A program made the translations under genes and the position numbers. Below the pieces are notes generated by a model. That model had not been told where the DNA came from, did no database searches, and was given only the letters and a program-made list of their open reading frames with translations. A stretch of 64,000 nucleotides of DNA from Mesobacillus subterraneus (GTDB lineage: Bacteria > Bacillota > Bacilli > Bacillales > Cytobacillaceae): contig NZ_CP129019.1 in assembly GCF_020524355.2 (NCBI RefSeq), positions 4,030,001 to 4,094,000 on the forward strand, read 5' to 3'. This document shows positions 23,481 through 33,997 of the stretch, piece after piece (the first letter of the stretch is position 1; every line of letters starts with the position of its first letter).

Positions 23481-23930
23481 TTACTGTACCGTAAACTCCT
23501 TCGACACTTCGAACTTCTTCCCGCCTTTTGGAGTCAGCCATACGGTCAAAATATAATCACCTTTTTCAAGATTGAGCTCGTGAAGGTCGATGTCATAGGT
23601 TAGTGATTCTCCCTGCTTCACAGCCTCTTCTCCCAATGCCTGTAAAAAGGAAGCAACACTAGAGAATAGGAAAACCTCTTTGCCGTCCTTCGTTTTAACC
23701 GAGTAATCGTACCTTTGTGAGCTCGTAAATTCTAGAGTCACTTCTTCTTCCGTCTGATTCTTCACTTCATATTGAAAAATTAACGGGCTTTCCTCTGTCA
23801 AACTTGCAGCCATCTCTCCCGCCACGATTCCGGCACCTCTCTTATCCTGATTATTATTCGAAACCTGGTTCTCCGTTCCACAACCAGTGACCAGTAACCC
23901 AAGCAGCAATATCATCAATAATTTTTTCAT
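23481..23930 (-). CDS. BsuPI-like lipoprotein
   Basis: A 149-residue secreted lipoprotein. The signal peptide ends in the lipobox LLVTGCG, so Cys ~17 is lipid-modified. The mature part (LIFQYEVKNQTEEEVTLEFT, then RYDYSVKTKDGKEVFLFS and GDYILTVWLTPKGGK) is the immunoglobulin-like BsuPI fold, named for the intracellular proteinase inhibitor of B. subtilis. Secreted BsuPI proteins are not shown to inhibit proteases, so the name denotes fold only. Monocistronic, with its own terminator. Confidence 0.8.
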   Translation of the reverse strand: MKKLLMILLLGLLVTGCGTENQVSNNNQDKRGAGIVAGEMAASLTEESPLIFQYEVKNQTEEEVTLEFTSSQRYDYSVKTKDGKEVFLFSSVASFLQALGEEAVKQGESLTYDIDLHELNLEKGDYILTVWLTPKGGKKFEVSKEFTVQ

Positions 23931-24067
23931 TGTCCGATTCCTCCTGTTGAATGAACTCGTTATATCTATTTGTCAGGAGAATCGAACAAAAGGTTACACT
24001 CATTGATTAACTAAATCACCTATTTTCAAACAAAAGGGAGAAGTGCCTGTTACACCTCCCACTTCCT

Positions 24068-24958
24068 CTATGCTCTTTTATACTTTTTATCAAAATACTG
24101 CTGCAGTCCGCTGCTGGTCAATGAAAATGCAAAGATTGTGATGCCGATGGCAAGGGTTCCGGTGATGGGCAGCCATGGATGCGACCAGATATGTTGCGTG
24201 ATATCCACAAAGTAGGTTGACCACACATTGGAAGTGTTCAGCGTCTTATACCCTCCACTAAGCTGGGAGACGAATTCGACACTTAGGAAGATTTCGATGA
24301 TTCCGAGCTGGCCGATGAGAAATAGCGTTCTCCCCAAATCCGAGAAAAACTGGACGATGAAAGAGGGTCGAAGCGGAGGCCAGTAGTAGTTTTTTAGCAT
24401 TGTCATCGGCGATGAGCCCGCGACAATCCCTGCTTCCACATAAGGTCTTTTTGAAATTTCCACCATTCCTTGATAAAAAATATCCGCAACCCTCCCCACT
24501 TCAATCATCGCCAGAACAATCAAGATCCATAGATATCGATTATCCGAAAAAAGGATAAATGGAGTTCCGATGATTAAAATGACAAAGAAAATAGGCGGGA
24601 TGAATGAGAACAATCGATTCCAGATAATCAGGATTCGATGAAAGAATTTCGAATAAAAACTCGCCATTGCCAGTGGAATCGCAATGATATAACGGATCAG
24701 GACCACTGCAAGAATGGTTAACAGCGTTTCTTTCGTCCCCAGCAGCAGCCTGCTTAATAAATCGACACCATTATGGTCCGATCCAATCGGAAAGTCTGCC
24801 GACGGCGCAAACGGAGGAAGCTCAAACCCTCCTTCTTCTTTTTGCCTCATGACCGTATCTTTTAAAGAATTATCCACGAACGGAAGATAAGGTGCAATAA
24901 CAGAAACGACCAATAGAAAAGACAATATGATCAAGCCAGATATCAAAGATTTATTCAT
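24068..24958 (-). CDS. ABC-transporter permease, OppC/DppC type
   Basis: A 296-residue membrane protein with about six spans. Residues ~45-75 form the periplasm-facing loop typical of OppC/NikC (FPIGSDHNGVDLLSRLLLGT), and EAGIVAGSSPMTMLKNYYWP is the EAA loop that docks the ATPase. It overlaps the partner permease gene by 8 bp. Neither an ATPase nor a binding protein lies next to them, so the pair is orphaned or uses ATPases encoded elsewhere. The substrate (peptide, nickel or similar) cannot be told from this. Confidence 0.85.
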   Translation of the reverse strand: MNKSLISGLIILSFLLVVSVIAPYLPFVDNSLKDTVMRQKEEGGFELPPFAPSADFPIGSDHNGVDLLSRLLLGTKETLLTILAVVLIRYIIAIPLAMASFYSKFFHRILIIWNRLFSFIPPIFFVILIIGTPFILFSDNRYLWILIVLAMIEVGRVADIFYQGMVEISKRPYVEAGIVAGSSPMTMLKNYYWPPLRPSFIVQFFSDLGRTLFLIGQLGIIEIFLSVEFVSQLSGGYKTLNTSNVWSTYFVDITQHIWSHPWLPITGTLAIGITIFAFSLTSSGLQQYFDKKYKRA

Positions 24959-25949
24959 GATTCATCTCCTGGGAAGTTGGGGTCACAAGACTTCTAAAAA
25001 TCTGAGTAACCAGATTTGAAACCAAAATAATCGAAGCAAAAAAGACCGTATAACCTACCGCAGATACTCCATCCACCATGATCTCCAGTCCAATCTTGAA
25101 ACCTGTCCCCCTCAGTACAGCATCATACAAACCATCCGCTGCACCCTGGAAATTCATTAATTTTTCAACAATAAACAGGTTTGATAAAACATAGAGTGTG
25201 ATGGTGTTCGAATGCGCCAGAATTCTTGGAAACGAATTTTTCAAGATATGCAGGAACAGAATTTTCATTCCGGAAGTTCCTTTTGACTGCGCGGTCCGAA
25301 TGTAATCATTCCCTTGCTGCTCCTGCAAACTCACATTCGTGATATTCGCAAGGTAGAAAACAGGATAAATCAGCAGAAAGAGTATCCCAACTACATAGGT
25401 TTCCAGCTTTTCACTTCCATATAACGTCACATGAAAAAACAGCCCTTTTTCATATAAATACATCAGACCGATCTGAGTGACGATGATGAAAAAAAGATCT
25501 GGCATCGAGATGAACAGCCACGTCGTCCCGTTCCCCAAAAAATTCAGCTTTTTCCTTTGCATCTGAAAATCAAAGATCCCCTTTAACACGCCGAGAACAT
25601 AGGCCAGGATCAAAGTCGGAACAATAAGCAGCAAGCTTTTCCAAGCCTTGTCCGCCATACGGTCCGCATACGACTGTCCAGGTACAAACTCCCCAAGCCC
25701 CGGATTTTCTTTTACAAAAGAAAAGAAACCAGTGATATTTTCAATGTGCGTGTCCAATTCATAATCATAGCTTGCTGATTTGAACTGTCCGCCCTGTCCA
25801 ACCTCAAAATCTGTCTTACTCGGCAAAAATAAAATTCCAATAAACAAACACACACAGACGATCCATAACACAAACTGCTCGAGTGCCTTTTTAAAGTAAA
25901 CCATGAAGCCTCCTGATGGACTGTATTTTATCGAACTAATAAGCTGCAA
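24951..25949 (-). CDS. ABC-transporter permease, OppB/DppB type
   Basis: A 332-residue permease with an N-terminal membrane span (LEQFVLWIVCVCLFIGILFL), a long external segment (residues ~50-110), then five spans. The EAA loop is YIRTAQSKGTSGMKILFLHI. It pairs with the OppC-type permease downstream, whose start it overlaps. The N-terminal domain is divergent from canonical OppB, and no cognate binding protein is adjacent. A frame start at 25949 is accepted, but an internal ATG (MVYFKKALEQF, ~25904) is an alternative. Confidence 0.8.
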   Translation of the reverse strand: MQLISSIKYSPSGGFMVYFKKALEQFVLWIVCVCLFIGILFLPSKTDFEVGQGGQFKSASYDYELDTHIENITGFFSFVKENPGLGEFVPGQSYADRMADKAWKSLLLIVPTLILAYVLGVLKGIFDFQMQRKKLNFLGNGTTWLFISMPDLFFIIVTQIGLMYLYEKGLFFHVTLYGSEKLETYVVGILFLLIYPVFYLANITNVSLQEQQGNDYIRTAQSKGTSGMKILFLHILKNSFPRILAHSNTITLYVLSNLFIVEKLMNFQGAADGLYDAVLRGTGFKIGLEIMVDGVSAVGYTVFFASIILVSNLVTQIFRSLVTPTSQEMNHE

Positions 25950-25972
25950 ACAAAAACAACACTACTTTTCTC

Positions 25973-26395
25973 TCAATCTCCCAAATCCTCATAATGAAGA
26001 CCTTCATCAAGCAATTCATCATCCGGTACGCCAATATCCACCTGCTTGATTTCATCCTTTGTGACAGAATAAGAGTAAATCCAGCCCCGCTCGTTTGCGA
26101 ACCTTACTTCCAGATGATACGGGTTGTAGCTCCGGCTCGTTCGATAGCTGATACCAAATTCTTCACCCGGATACCTCTTCTCCAGGTACTCAGTCAACTG
26201 TTCCGTCTTTATCTCACGATGGTAGTCAATCCAAAGAGGACGGATTGCAAAGAAACCCAGCTCTATGACGATTACCACTACGATCATCCTTAAAGCAATA
26301 TTCCGCTTCTTCCTGGGCAAAAAATAAATTAATCCCAGAAGCAGCAACACCAAACCCAAAGCTGACAATATCTCAATAACAGTAATGGGATGCAT
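25973..26395 (-). CDS. Hypothetical membrane protein, ~140 aa
   Basis: Start at ATG 26395 (MHPITVIEIL), with two more ATGs just upstream. Two membrane helices lie at residues ~8-25 (LGLVLLLLGLIYFL) and ~35-53 (MIVVVIVIELGFFAI), followed by a soluble domain of ~85 residues (YPGEEFGISYRTSRSYNPYH) that ends in an acidic tail. No family is recognised. It lies just beyond the 52-bp repeat array at 26557. Confidence 0.65.
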   Translation of the reverse strand: MHPITVIEILSALGLVLLLLGLIYFLPRKKRNIALRMIVVVIVIELGFFAIRPLWIDYHREIKTEQLTEYLEKRYPGEEFGISYRTSRSYNPYHLEVRFANERGWIYSYSVTKDEIKQVDIGVPDDELLDEGLHYEDLGD

Positions 26396-26556
26396 CAATC
26401 CACCAGCTCTCATCATGATGTAACAACACTAGTTATATTTTACCATTTTTAATTTTTCAGAAAAGTGTTTTTTTTAGAGTTTTTTATTCTACCTTGGCGG
26501 AGGATGGAATATAGAGTGGATTGCCGTGACGGTAAATTTGAGAGAAGGGCTAGTTT

Positions 26557-26816
26557 ACGGGCACAAGTTCACCCTTCTTGTGACCGTACTCTCTCAATTT
26601 CCTCTTTCACGGGCACAAGTTCTCCTTTCTTGTGACCGTACTCTCTCAATTTTCTCTTTCACGGGCACAAGTTCACCCTTCTTGTGACCGTGCTCTCTCA
26701 ATTTCCTCTTTCACGGGTACAAGTTCACCCTTCTTGTGACCGTACTCTCTCAATTTCCTCTTTCACGGGCACAAGTTCTCCTTTCTTGTGACCGTGCTCT
26801 CTCGTTTTCCTCTTTC
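26557..26816. repeat. Array A1: five 52-bp repeats with paired palindromic words
   Basis: Five tandem units begin at 26557, 26609, 26661, 26713 and 26765, exactly 52 bp apart. Each unit contains ACGGGCACAAG and, 20 bp on, its near-exact inverse CTTGTGACCGT, then a TCTCTCAATTTCCTC spacer. Units differ by a few substitutions only. It lies between recQ and the hypothetical membrane gene. The word ACGG-R-CACAA is shared with array A3 at 48558. Confidence 0.95.
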
Positions 26817-26823
26817 ATGAAGC

Positions 26824-26852
26824 TGAAAAAGACGAAGCCCGTGGGCTTCGTC
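26824..26852 (-). terminator. Rho-independent terminator of recQ
   Basis: GACGAAGCCC/GGGCTTCGTC 10-bp stem followed by a T-run on the minus strand, directly after the recQ stop. Confidence 0.85.
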
Positions 26853-28986
26853 CTAATGTACCTTTTTCTTAGACATATACAGAAATGCTTTGATCATAAA
26901 ATAGCTAACCTCATCAGGCAGCAATTCTTTGATTGGCTTTAACCTGTCGCGGCCGGCTTCTGCGACTGCCTGTTCCAAGTCACTGATATACTGTGCCGGG
27001 ATCAGCACGTCATAATCGACTTCCATTCCCTGCTGGATGCATTGAATCAGGTGATTTTCTACGGTACTTTCCACCAGTTCGCGCTCTGCGGCAATTTCAG
27101 AAACGGTCTTTTTCTCCTGATGCAGCTTGTATGTTTCTAGATGGGAATCTCCGATGACCTTCTTCGCTGGTTTCCTTACTGGCTCGGCAACAGCATTCAT
27201 TACCGGCTGGCGCTCTGGATGTTCTTCACAAAACTCGATAACCCGCTGAATGAATGGTGCACCATACTTCTGCAGCTTGTGTTCTCCTACTCCTGCGACA
27301 TTGAGGAATTCTGCGTCTGTCAGCGGTAGTTTGAGGCACATATCCTTCAATGAGGAATCGGAGAAAATCATGAACGGCGGCACTTTTTCCGCAGCGGCAA
27401 CTTCCCTACGCAATTCACGCAGTTCCTCAAACAACGGATCATCATTAGAAACCTGCTTGACCTTGACCGCTTCCTTCCTGAACACCTTTGTCTTTCCAAG
27501 CAGGACATCCTTCCCTTTTTCAGGTACATAAATCGTCGGGTAGGTGCCATGCTCAACGCCAATCAGCTCCTGGGAGATCAGAAATTCTATCATGTCATTA
27601 ACCTGCTTGGCATTCCGATCCTTCATCAGGCCGTAAGTAGGCAATTTATCAAGACGAAACTCGAGGACTTTTTTATTCCTTGAACCGGTCAACACATTGG
27701 CCGTCATCGCTTTGCCGTATTTCTGCCCCATCCGAATGATGCACGACAGCACCATTTGAGCATCCTTCGTGACATCCTGCATTTCACGAGCGTCCGTACA
27801 ATTGCCGCAGCGTCCGCATGGCACGGTCTCTGTTTCGCCAAAATAGTGAAGAATATAGGATTGCAGGCACTCCTCGGTATGGCAGTACCCGACCATTTGC
27901 TGCAATTTTTCCAGTTCAGGTGGAATTCGATCACGGTCGGCGGACTGGTCGATTAAAAAGCGCTGCACCTGGACATCCTGCGAAGAATAAAGCACGGTAC
28001 ACTCGCTATCCAGGCCGTCACGTCCTGCACGGCCAGCCTCCTGATAGTAGCTCTCCATATTCTTCGGCATCTGGAAGTGGAGGACGTAGCGGATGTTACT
28101 TTTATCAATTCCCATTCCGAATGCTGATGTCGCAACCATCACAGTTGCCTCGTCCTGTAAAAATCGCTCCTGCTCGCGATTCCGGTCTTCATCGTTCATC
28201 CCTGCATGATAGCGGGCGGCTTGGAAACCTTCCTTCTGCAGCCATTCATAAAGCTGATCGACGATTTTCCTGGTCGCTGCATAAATGATGCCAGCTTCCT
28301 TTTCGTTCTTTTTGATAAAATCTCTTAAATACGCTTGTCGATCCTGGTCCTTTTACCACAGAAAAACTGAGGTTGCTGCGCTCAAATCCGGTAATGACCG
28401 TATTCTCAGGGTTTATTTTTAGCGATGCGCAAATGTCTTCCCTTACCTTCGGTGTCGCGGTTGCCGTCAGGGCGAGCACAATTGTTTTTCTCGGCAGACG
28501 GTCTGCGAGTCCGGAAATCTGCAGATAGCTCGGTCGGAAATCATGTCCCCATTGGGAGATACAGTGCGCTTCATCGACGGCGATCAGCGGAATATCCATG
28601 TCCTGCAGGTCATCGATGAACTCCCAGGACCCCAGCCGCTCGGGCGCGATGTATAATAGCTTGTACTTTCCGTTCCTGGCGTCATCCATTCGCGCAGCAG
28701 CTTCACGTGCAGTCAGCGAGCTGTTGATATACGTTGCCGGAATGCCAAGCTGGGTGAGGGTATCGACCTGATCCTTCATCAAGGAAATCAGTGGAGAAAT
28801 GACGATGGTTGTCCCAGGGAGCACGAGTGCAGGGACTTGATAGACAATTGATTTTCCGCCTCCAGTCGGCATGACACAGACGGTATTCTTCCCTTCGAGA
28901 ACAGAGGAAATCGCCTGTTCCTGCCCCATTCGGAATGAGGAATAACCAAAATGGTTTTGCAATAATTCACGGGCTTTTTGCAGCAT
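26853..28986 (-). CDS. recQ: RecQ DNA helicase (frameshifted in this sequence)
   Basis: A RecQ-family 3'-5' helicase of ~710 residues when the two frames are joined. N-terminal part (start ATG 28986, AAAGGAG upstream): Walker A TGGGKS at residues 41-46 and DEAH at 138-141. C-terminal part: helicase motif VI QEAGRAGRDGLDSECTVLYS, the zinc-binding CGRCGNC of the RQC domain and an HRDC domain near DAEFLNVAGVGEHKL. The frame breaks at 28346-28347, where GGACCAGGAT replaces an expected GGACAGGAT (one extra C on the coding strand). The protein is otherwise full length, so this is probably a sequence error. Confidence 0.9.
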
Positions 28987-29115
28987 AGCGAGGTAGCTCC
29001 TTTCAGTGAGAAAATGTTGGGGATTTTTTGAGGTATGCTCTTTCATTTTAACAGATAAGCCTACTAGAACGACAGCAGCAAAAATGCCATGCTCCAAGAA
29101 GAAGCACAGCATTAT

Positions 29116-30191
29116 TTATTCTGCGATCAACAATGTTTCTGTATTTTGATTGCGAGGCAACAAAATACGTATGGTCGTGCCTTCCCCCTGATTGACTTTC
29201 AATGTCAATGGTTCCTTGATGAAGATCGATAATCCGTTTGCAAGTGAGCAAACCCAGTCCTGTTCCTTTTTCCTTGGTTGAATAAAAAGGCTCAAACAGG
29301 CGCTCCAACCGCGATTCCGGTATACCGCAGCCTTTATCATTAATGGTGACCATAACCGAGTCCCCACTCACTTCTTCAAGCGTTACGGAAATAAAATGGC
29401 CGTTGTCCCCTGTCGCTTCGATTGAATTTTGGAGAAGATTTATCAGCACCTGCTTCATTTGGTTCCGGTCACAATCCAAAATAATTTCCTTTTTATCATC
29501 AAACTCTATCTTTAGACTTTTAAGGTTGGCCTGTGGCTCCATGAAGTGAACACAGTCCCTTAATAGCTTAGTAAAATTCGCATATTGAAAATTAACATTT
29601 TCTTGAGGTTTGGCAATAAACATAAATTCATTGACGATTTGATTGATTCTGTTCATTTCATCCAGCATGATATCAAGGTACGGAATCAACTTTTCATCCG
29701 CAACGCTTTCTTTGACGATTTTAGCAAAGCCTTTCAAAGAGGTGAGCGGATTCCTGATTTCATGTGCGATTCCTGCTGCCAGCTCCCCAACTACAGAGAG
29801 CTTCTCCATTTGCTGGACCTGCTTTTCCCTTTCTTTCTCTTTCGTTATATCAATGGCTGTTCCAATGACCTCAACTGTCATCCCGTTTTGGCGAACAGGG
29901 TACAGGACGGCCAGGTAATGGACTCCACCCAGGCTGCCTTCATAGTTGACATGCTCACCTCTCCACGCCTTTTCGTAAAAATTCACTTTGCGTTTTGCCT
30001 GGTCAGGCGGCAAAAATTCAGTCAACGATTTTCCGATGACTAGGTCAGGACAAAGACCTACCTTCTCTATGAGCTTGCCTTCAATAAAAGTATGGATGAA
30101 TTGATTGTCTTTTTTTTAGGAATTTAAAAATAAAGCCTGTCTCCCTGAGTATGAACTGCTCATAATCTACTGCGGTACTCTTGTCATTCAC
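29116..30191 (-). CDS. PAS-domain sensor histidine kinase (two frameshifts)
   Basis: About 357 residues when rejoined. The N-terminal PAS domain begins at GTG 30191 (MNDKSTAVDYEQF). The kinase core carries the H-box GELAAGIAHEIRNPLTSLKGF with the phosphoacceptor His, then the N-box LLQNSIEATG, the G1 box NDKGCGIPE and the G2 box GTGLGL. Sequence type is that of Bacillus sporulation-phosphorelay kinases (KinE/KinB-like), which feed Spo0F. Frame breaks are an A8 run at 30110-30117 (7 expected) and a C5 run at 29184-29188 (4 expected); with both restored the protein ends GEGTTIRILLPRN. Probably sequence errors. Confidence 0.8.
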
Positions 30192-30521
30192 ACGGCAACA
30201 CCCTTAGAAAAGATTCATTCCCTAATAATTCTTTATTACTAGGGAAAATCCTTTTAAAAAAAGGAAATAGTCAGAGATTAGAATTAATTACCAAAACCAA
30301 CAGTACCGCGGATACCTAAAACGCAATGACTGCGAACTTAAAGGTCTTATTCATTCGTGACTTCCTTATTGCTCTCTGCAAGAAAGGACTGCTCATAAAG
30401 TCAGTATCTCGATTTACATCCCCCATACCGACCATGGATATTAGGAAAAGTGAACCTAATCCAGTTTCATTTTTCATCGGAAAATTCCAATAGGATAAAC
30501 TATATGTAAGCGGGAGGTAAA

Positions 30522-30554
30522 AATAAAAAACTGCTTTCCCCAAAAGGAAAGCAG
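30522..30554 (-). terminator. Rho-independent terminator of pncB
   Basis: CTGCTTTCC/GGAAAGCAG stem with a CCAAAA loop followed by a T-run on the minus strand; lies directly after the pncB stop. Confidence 0.85.
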
Positions 30555-30560
30555 CCCATT

Positions 30561-32041
30561 CTATTCCGTCTTCTCTCCAGTCATCTCCATGACCTTCTCT
30601 TTTACTTCTTCTATATTGCGCATCTTGTTATCCCAGCATTTCTGGCTGAGGTCCACAGGGTACTCTTCGGGATTGAGCATACGGGTGTATTCTTCCCATA
30701 GAACGCCGAGACAGTAGGTTGAGTGCTTGCGGACTTCCTCTAGGCTCGGCTGGGTATACACTAGCTTACCCTCCTTGAAGATATCATGATGCAAATCCCT
30801 TGCATCGAAATTGGTGACGAATTTGCTGATAAAGGTATGGACCGGGTGGAACATCTTCAGGCGCTTTTCCTGCTGTGGATTTTCACCTTCAAGAGTGATG
30901 TAATCCCCCTCTGAACGGTTGTTGGCTTTATTAATGATCCTATAGACATTCTTGATGCCTGGTGTTGTCACTTTTTCCGGATTGGAAGAAATCTTGATGG
31001 TGTCCTCCATCGTTCCGTCACCCCGCTCAACCGAGACAATTTTATAAACCGCTCCTAAAGCAGCCTGTTCGTAAGCAGTAATCAACTTCGTGCCAACTCC
31101 CCAAGTATCGATTTTTGCCCCCTGAGCTTTCAGGTTCATGATCGTATACTCATCCAGGTCGCTGGATGCAACGATTTTCGCATCCTTAAAACCGGCTTCA
31201 TCCAGCATTTTACGGGCTTCCTTGGAAAGGTAGGCTAGGTCACCGCTATCGAGACGGATGCCGATGAAATTAATCTTATCGCCGAATTCCTTTGCCACTT
31301 TGATTGCGCTTGGCACTCCAGACCTCAGTGTGTCATACGTATCGACGAGGAATACGCAATCTCTATGCGTTTCCGCGTATTTTTTAAAAGCGGTGTAATC
31401 ATCCCTGTAAGCCTGTACCATTGAATGGGCATGCGTTCCAGCGATCGGGATGCCGAACAGTTTTCCCGCACGCACATTGCTGGTAGAGTCGAAGCCTCCA
31501 ACATAAGCAGCACGCGTGCCCCAAAGTGCTGCATCCATTTCATGCGCACGGCGGGTACCAAACTCCATCGCAATTTCATCCTTCACGACCTGCTTGATGC
31601 GTGAAGCCTTTGTCGCAATCAATGTCTGGTAATTCACGATGTTCAAGAGCGCCGTTTCAATCAGTTGCGCTTCTGCAAGCGGTGCGTCCACTCTTACCAG
31701 CGGCTCATTGGCAAATACAATTTCACCCTCTTGCATCGCGCGGATTGAACCAGTGAATTTCATATCTTTTAAAAAGGCAAGAAAGTCCTCATCAAAACTT
31801 CCTTCTTCCCGAAGGTATTGAATATCACCCTCTGAAAAACCGAAGTTTTCGATGTAATGGATGATTTTTTCGAGAGGCCGGCAAAAACGGCATAGCCATT
31901 GCCGAAGGGAAGCTTGCGGAAAAACAAGTCAAACACCGCGCGGCGGTTATGGACGCCATCACGCCAGTACGTTTCCATCATATTTAATTGATATAAGTCC
32001 GTATGCAGCATCAAGCTGTCGTCTGTGAATTTAGTGCTCAT
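30561..32041 (-). CDS. pncB: Nicotinate phosphoribosyltransferase (frameshifted)
   Basis: An enzyme of NAD salvage that converts nicotinate and PRPP to nicotinate mononucleotide. Joined length is about 492 residues, as in B. subtilis PncB. The N-terminal part ([20 protein letters not shown]) matches, followed by [16 protein letters not shown]; the second frame continues ENFG-like sequence then [40 protein letters not shown] (PRPP loop) and [15 protein letters not shown]. The break at 31873-31876 is a duplicated AG (CGAGAGG instead of CGAGG). It sits beside pncA, the amidase that makes its substrate. Confidence 0.9.
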
Positions 32042-32129
32042 CAAAAAACCTCCAAATATACTGCCATCATCATCACTTATCGGAAAATAAAACCTTCTTT
32101 CCGCTACCATCTGGCCTTGCAAATACGTG

Positions 32130-32682
32130 TTACTTTACCTCCGCGCCAATCGAGCTCTCAAAATGGCGGAGCGACCACTCATGGCCCACCTGGTCAAAAG
32201 AAGCGACCGCGTCCTTATAAACAATAATCTTAAATCCCTTATTATAAGCATCAACTGCGGTGTGAAGGACGCAAATGTCGGTGCACACGCCGACAAGATG
32301 CACTTCTGTGATGCCCTCGCTCGCGCAGCTTTATCTCAAGATCAGTCCCGGCAAATGCGGAGTACCTCGTTTTGTCGATATAATACACATGATCAAGATG
32401 CTTATTTTCTTCATAAACTCCCTGCAGGCTGCCGTATAAATCCCTGCCTTTCGTACCGCGGATATTATGAGGCGGATATAGCTTCGTCTCCGGATGGAAT
32501 TCATCGCCCTCATCATGGACATCAATAGCGAAAACAACATAATCACCATTTTCGATGAACTCCTTCGTCACGCCGACGAGTTTCTCTTCAATCGCCTGCC
32601 CCGGCTCACCGCAAGTCAGCCGACCATCATCCGCCACGAAATCATACGTAAAGTCGATATTGATTAACGCCTTGTTCCCCAT
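32130..32682 (-). CDS. pncA: Nicotinamidase PncA (frameshifted)
   Basis: Hydrolyses nicotinamide to nicotinate, the step before PncB. Restored length is 183 residues, identical to the B. subtilis protein. The N-terminal [20 protein letters not shown] holds the catalytic Asp, and [17 protein letters not shown] contributes the metal-binding Asp and His residues. The catalytic Cys is in the C-terminal [16 protein letters not shown], seen only after removing one base of a C3 run at 32314-32316. Lies immediately upstream of pncB, forming a two-gene salvage operon. Confidence 0.88.
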
Positions 32683-32847
32683 TATGTATCCACATCCTTT
32701 TATCTTATTATCTTTTATTTTCATTCAAATATGATTTACAGGCAAATTTTTCATATCGATGAGAACTTTTTGATAAGACTAAACTAACCTTTGGCGCCTT
32801 ACCTTCTTTTTAAAAAAAGGTCTATATTCAACAATGTTTTTTGATTT

Positions 32848-32995
32848 AGGAATAAAATCTACATTTAAGGAATATATTCAGCTTTTAAGGAATATATCTG
32901 TAGGTTTAAGGAATATATCTGTAGGTTTAAGGAATATATCCGTTGGTTTAAGGAATATATTGTATTTTAAGGATTATAATCATTTTTCAAGAATA
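32848..32995. repeat. Array A2: TTTAAGGAATATAT repeats at ~21-bp steps
   Basis: The GG of the word TTTAAGGAATATAT (with a TTTAGGAATA variant first) falls at 32849, 32869, 32889, 32910, 32931, 32952 and 32971, with a degenerate last copy near 32990. Steps are 19-21 bp. Lies between pncA and dgkB. An in-frame translation exists on the plus strand but has no ribosome site and is a by-product of the period being divisible by three. Confidence 0.9.
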
Positions 32996-33021
32996 TCCTT
33001 CTATACCCTAACTCATATAAC

Positions 33022-33048
33022 AAAAAAACCACCCCATTTTGGAGTGGT
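33022..33048 (-). terminator. Rho-independent terminator of dgkB
   Basis: ACCACTCC/GGGGTGGT stem (one G-U pair) with an AAAAT loop and a T7 run on the minus strand. Confidence 0.85.
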
Positions 33049-33054
33049 CCTTCA

Positions 33055-33997
33055 TCATTTTGCCTTGAAATTCAATTCCAGGTTCTCCGGGCGGTCTTCA
33101 GGACGGATTTCGTCGAGTGGCACGTAGACTTCGATGTGCCTGAACAGGTTTTCGAATTCAGCTGGCAAATTGCCGCCGTATTCGCCGTCTAAGTTCAATT
33201 GGACCGTTTCCTTGGATTGCACCTTGATGCGGTTGGCCTGCGTGTAAATGACGCCTGAATCATAGATGTGTTCACCGCGGACAGCGAGTGAAGCAATTCT
33301 GATGAAATCGGCCAGGTTTGTCTTTTTCAAAATCAATAACGAAAACAACCCATCATTGATTGAGGAATTTGGAGCCAAACGTTCGAAACCGCCAACGGAA
33401 TTCGTCAGTCCGACAAGGAACATCATGACCTCGCCTTCGAATAGCTTTCCATCATACTCAATCGTTACTTCAGAAGCACGAATGGATGGCACCATCTCAA
33501 TTCCTTTAAGATAGTAAGCGAGCTGGCCAAGCATTGTCTTGAGTTTGCTCGGCACTTCATATGTGAGCTCCGTCAGTCTGCCGCCGCCAGCAATATTTAT
33601 GAAATATTTATCGTTGATTCGGCCTACATCGACCGGAATCGTATCGCCTTTAACAATAATGTCAACCGCAGCATCGATATCCCTTGGAATATGGAGCGCG
33701 CGCGCAAAGTCATTTGTTGTGCCGACTGGAATGACACCGATTTTCGGTCGGTACTCCTGTTCAGCGATTCCATTGACCACTTCATTGATCGTGCCATCTC
33801 CGCCAGCCGCAATCACCAGGTCATAGCGCCGCTCGACCGCAATTTTCGCAGCCTGTGTCGCATCCCCCCTCACCTGTCGTTGCATGGCATGAAGCCTCAT
33901 AACCGGCATTCTCCAGCTTTACCAAGACTTCGGCCAGATGCTTTTTGAAAACCTCACGACCCGAAGTCGGATTATAAATGATTCTTGCTCTTTTCAT
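33055..33997 (-). CDS. dgkB: Diacylglycerol kinase DgkB (frameshifted)
   Basis: A soluble lipid kinase that phosphorylates diacylglycerol, recycling the lipoteichoic-acid by-product to phosphatidate. About 313 residues when joined. The N-terminal MKRARIIYNPTSGRE and the ATP-binding VIAAGGDGTINEVVNG (GGDGT motif) are diagnostic, and the start is ATG 33997. The break is a C6 run at 33864-33869 where five are expected. In B. subtilis dgkB (yerQ) also neighbours the gat operon and rlmCD, so the locus is syntenic. Confidence 0.9.

Noticed and set aside
30316..30543. 75-codon minus-strand frame between the kinase and pncB
   Set aside because: No ribosome site at either possible start, overlaps the pncB terminator, and shows no domain; likely non-coding.
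32834..33127. Plus-strand frame with repeated LRNISVG units
   Set aside because: Same reason: array A2 has a ~21-bp step. No start signal, and it runs into the antisense of dgkB.
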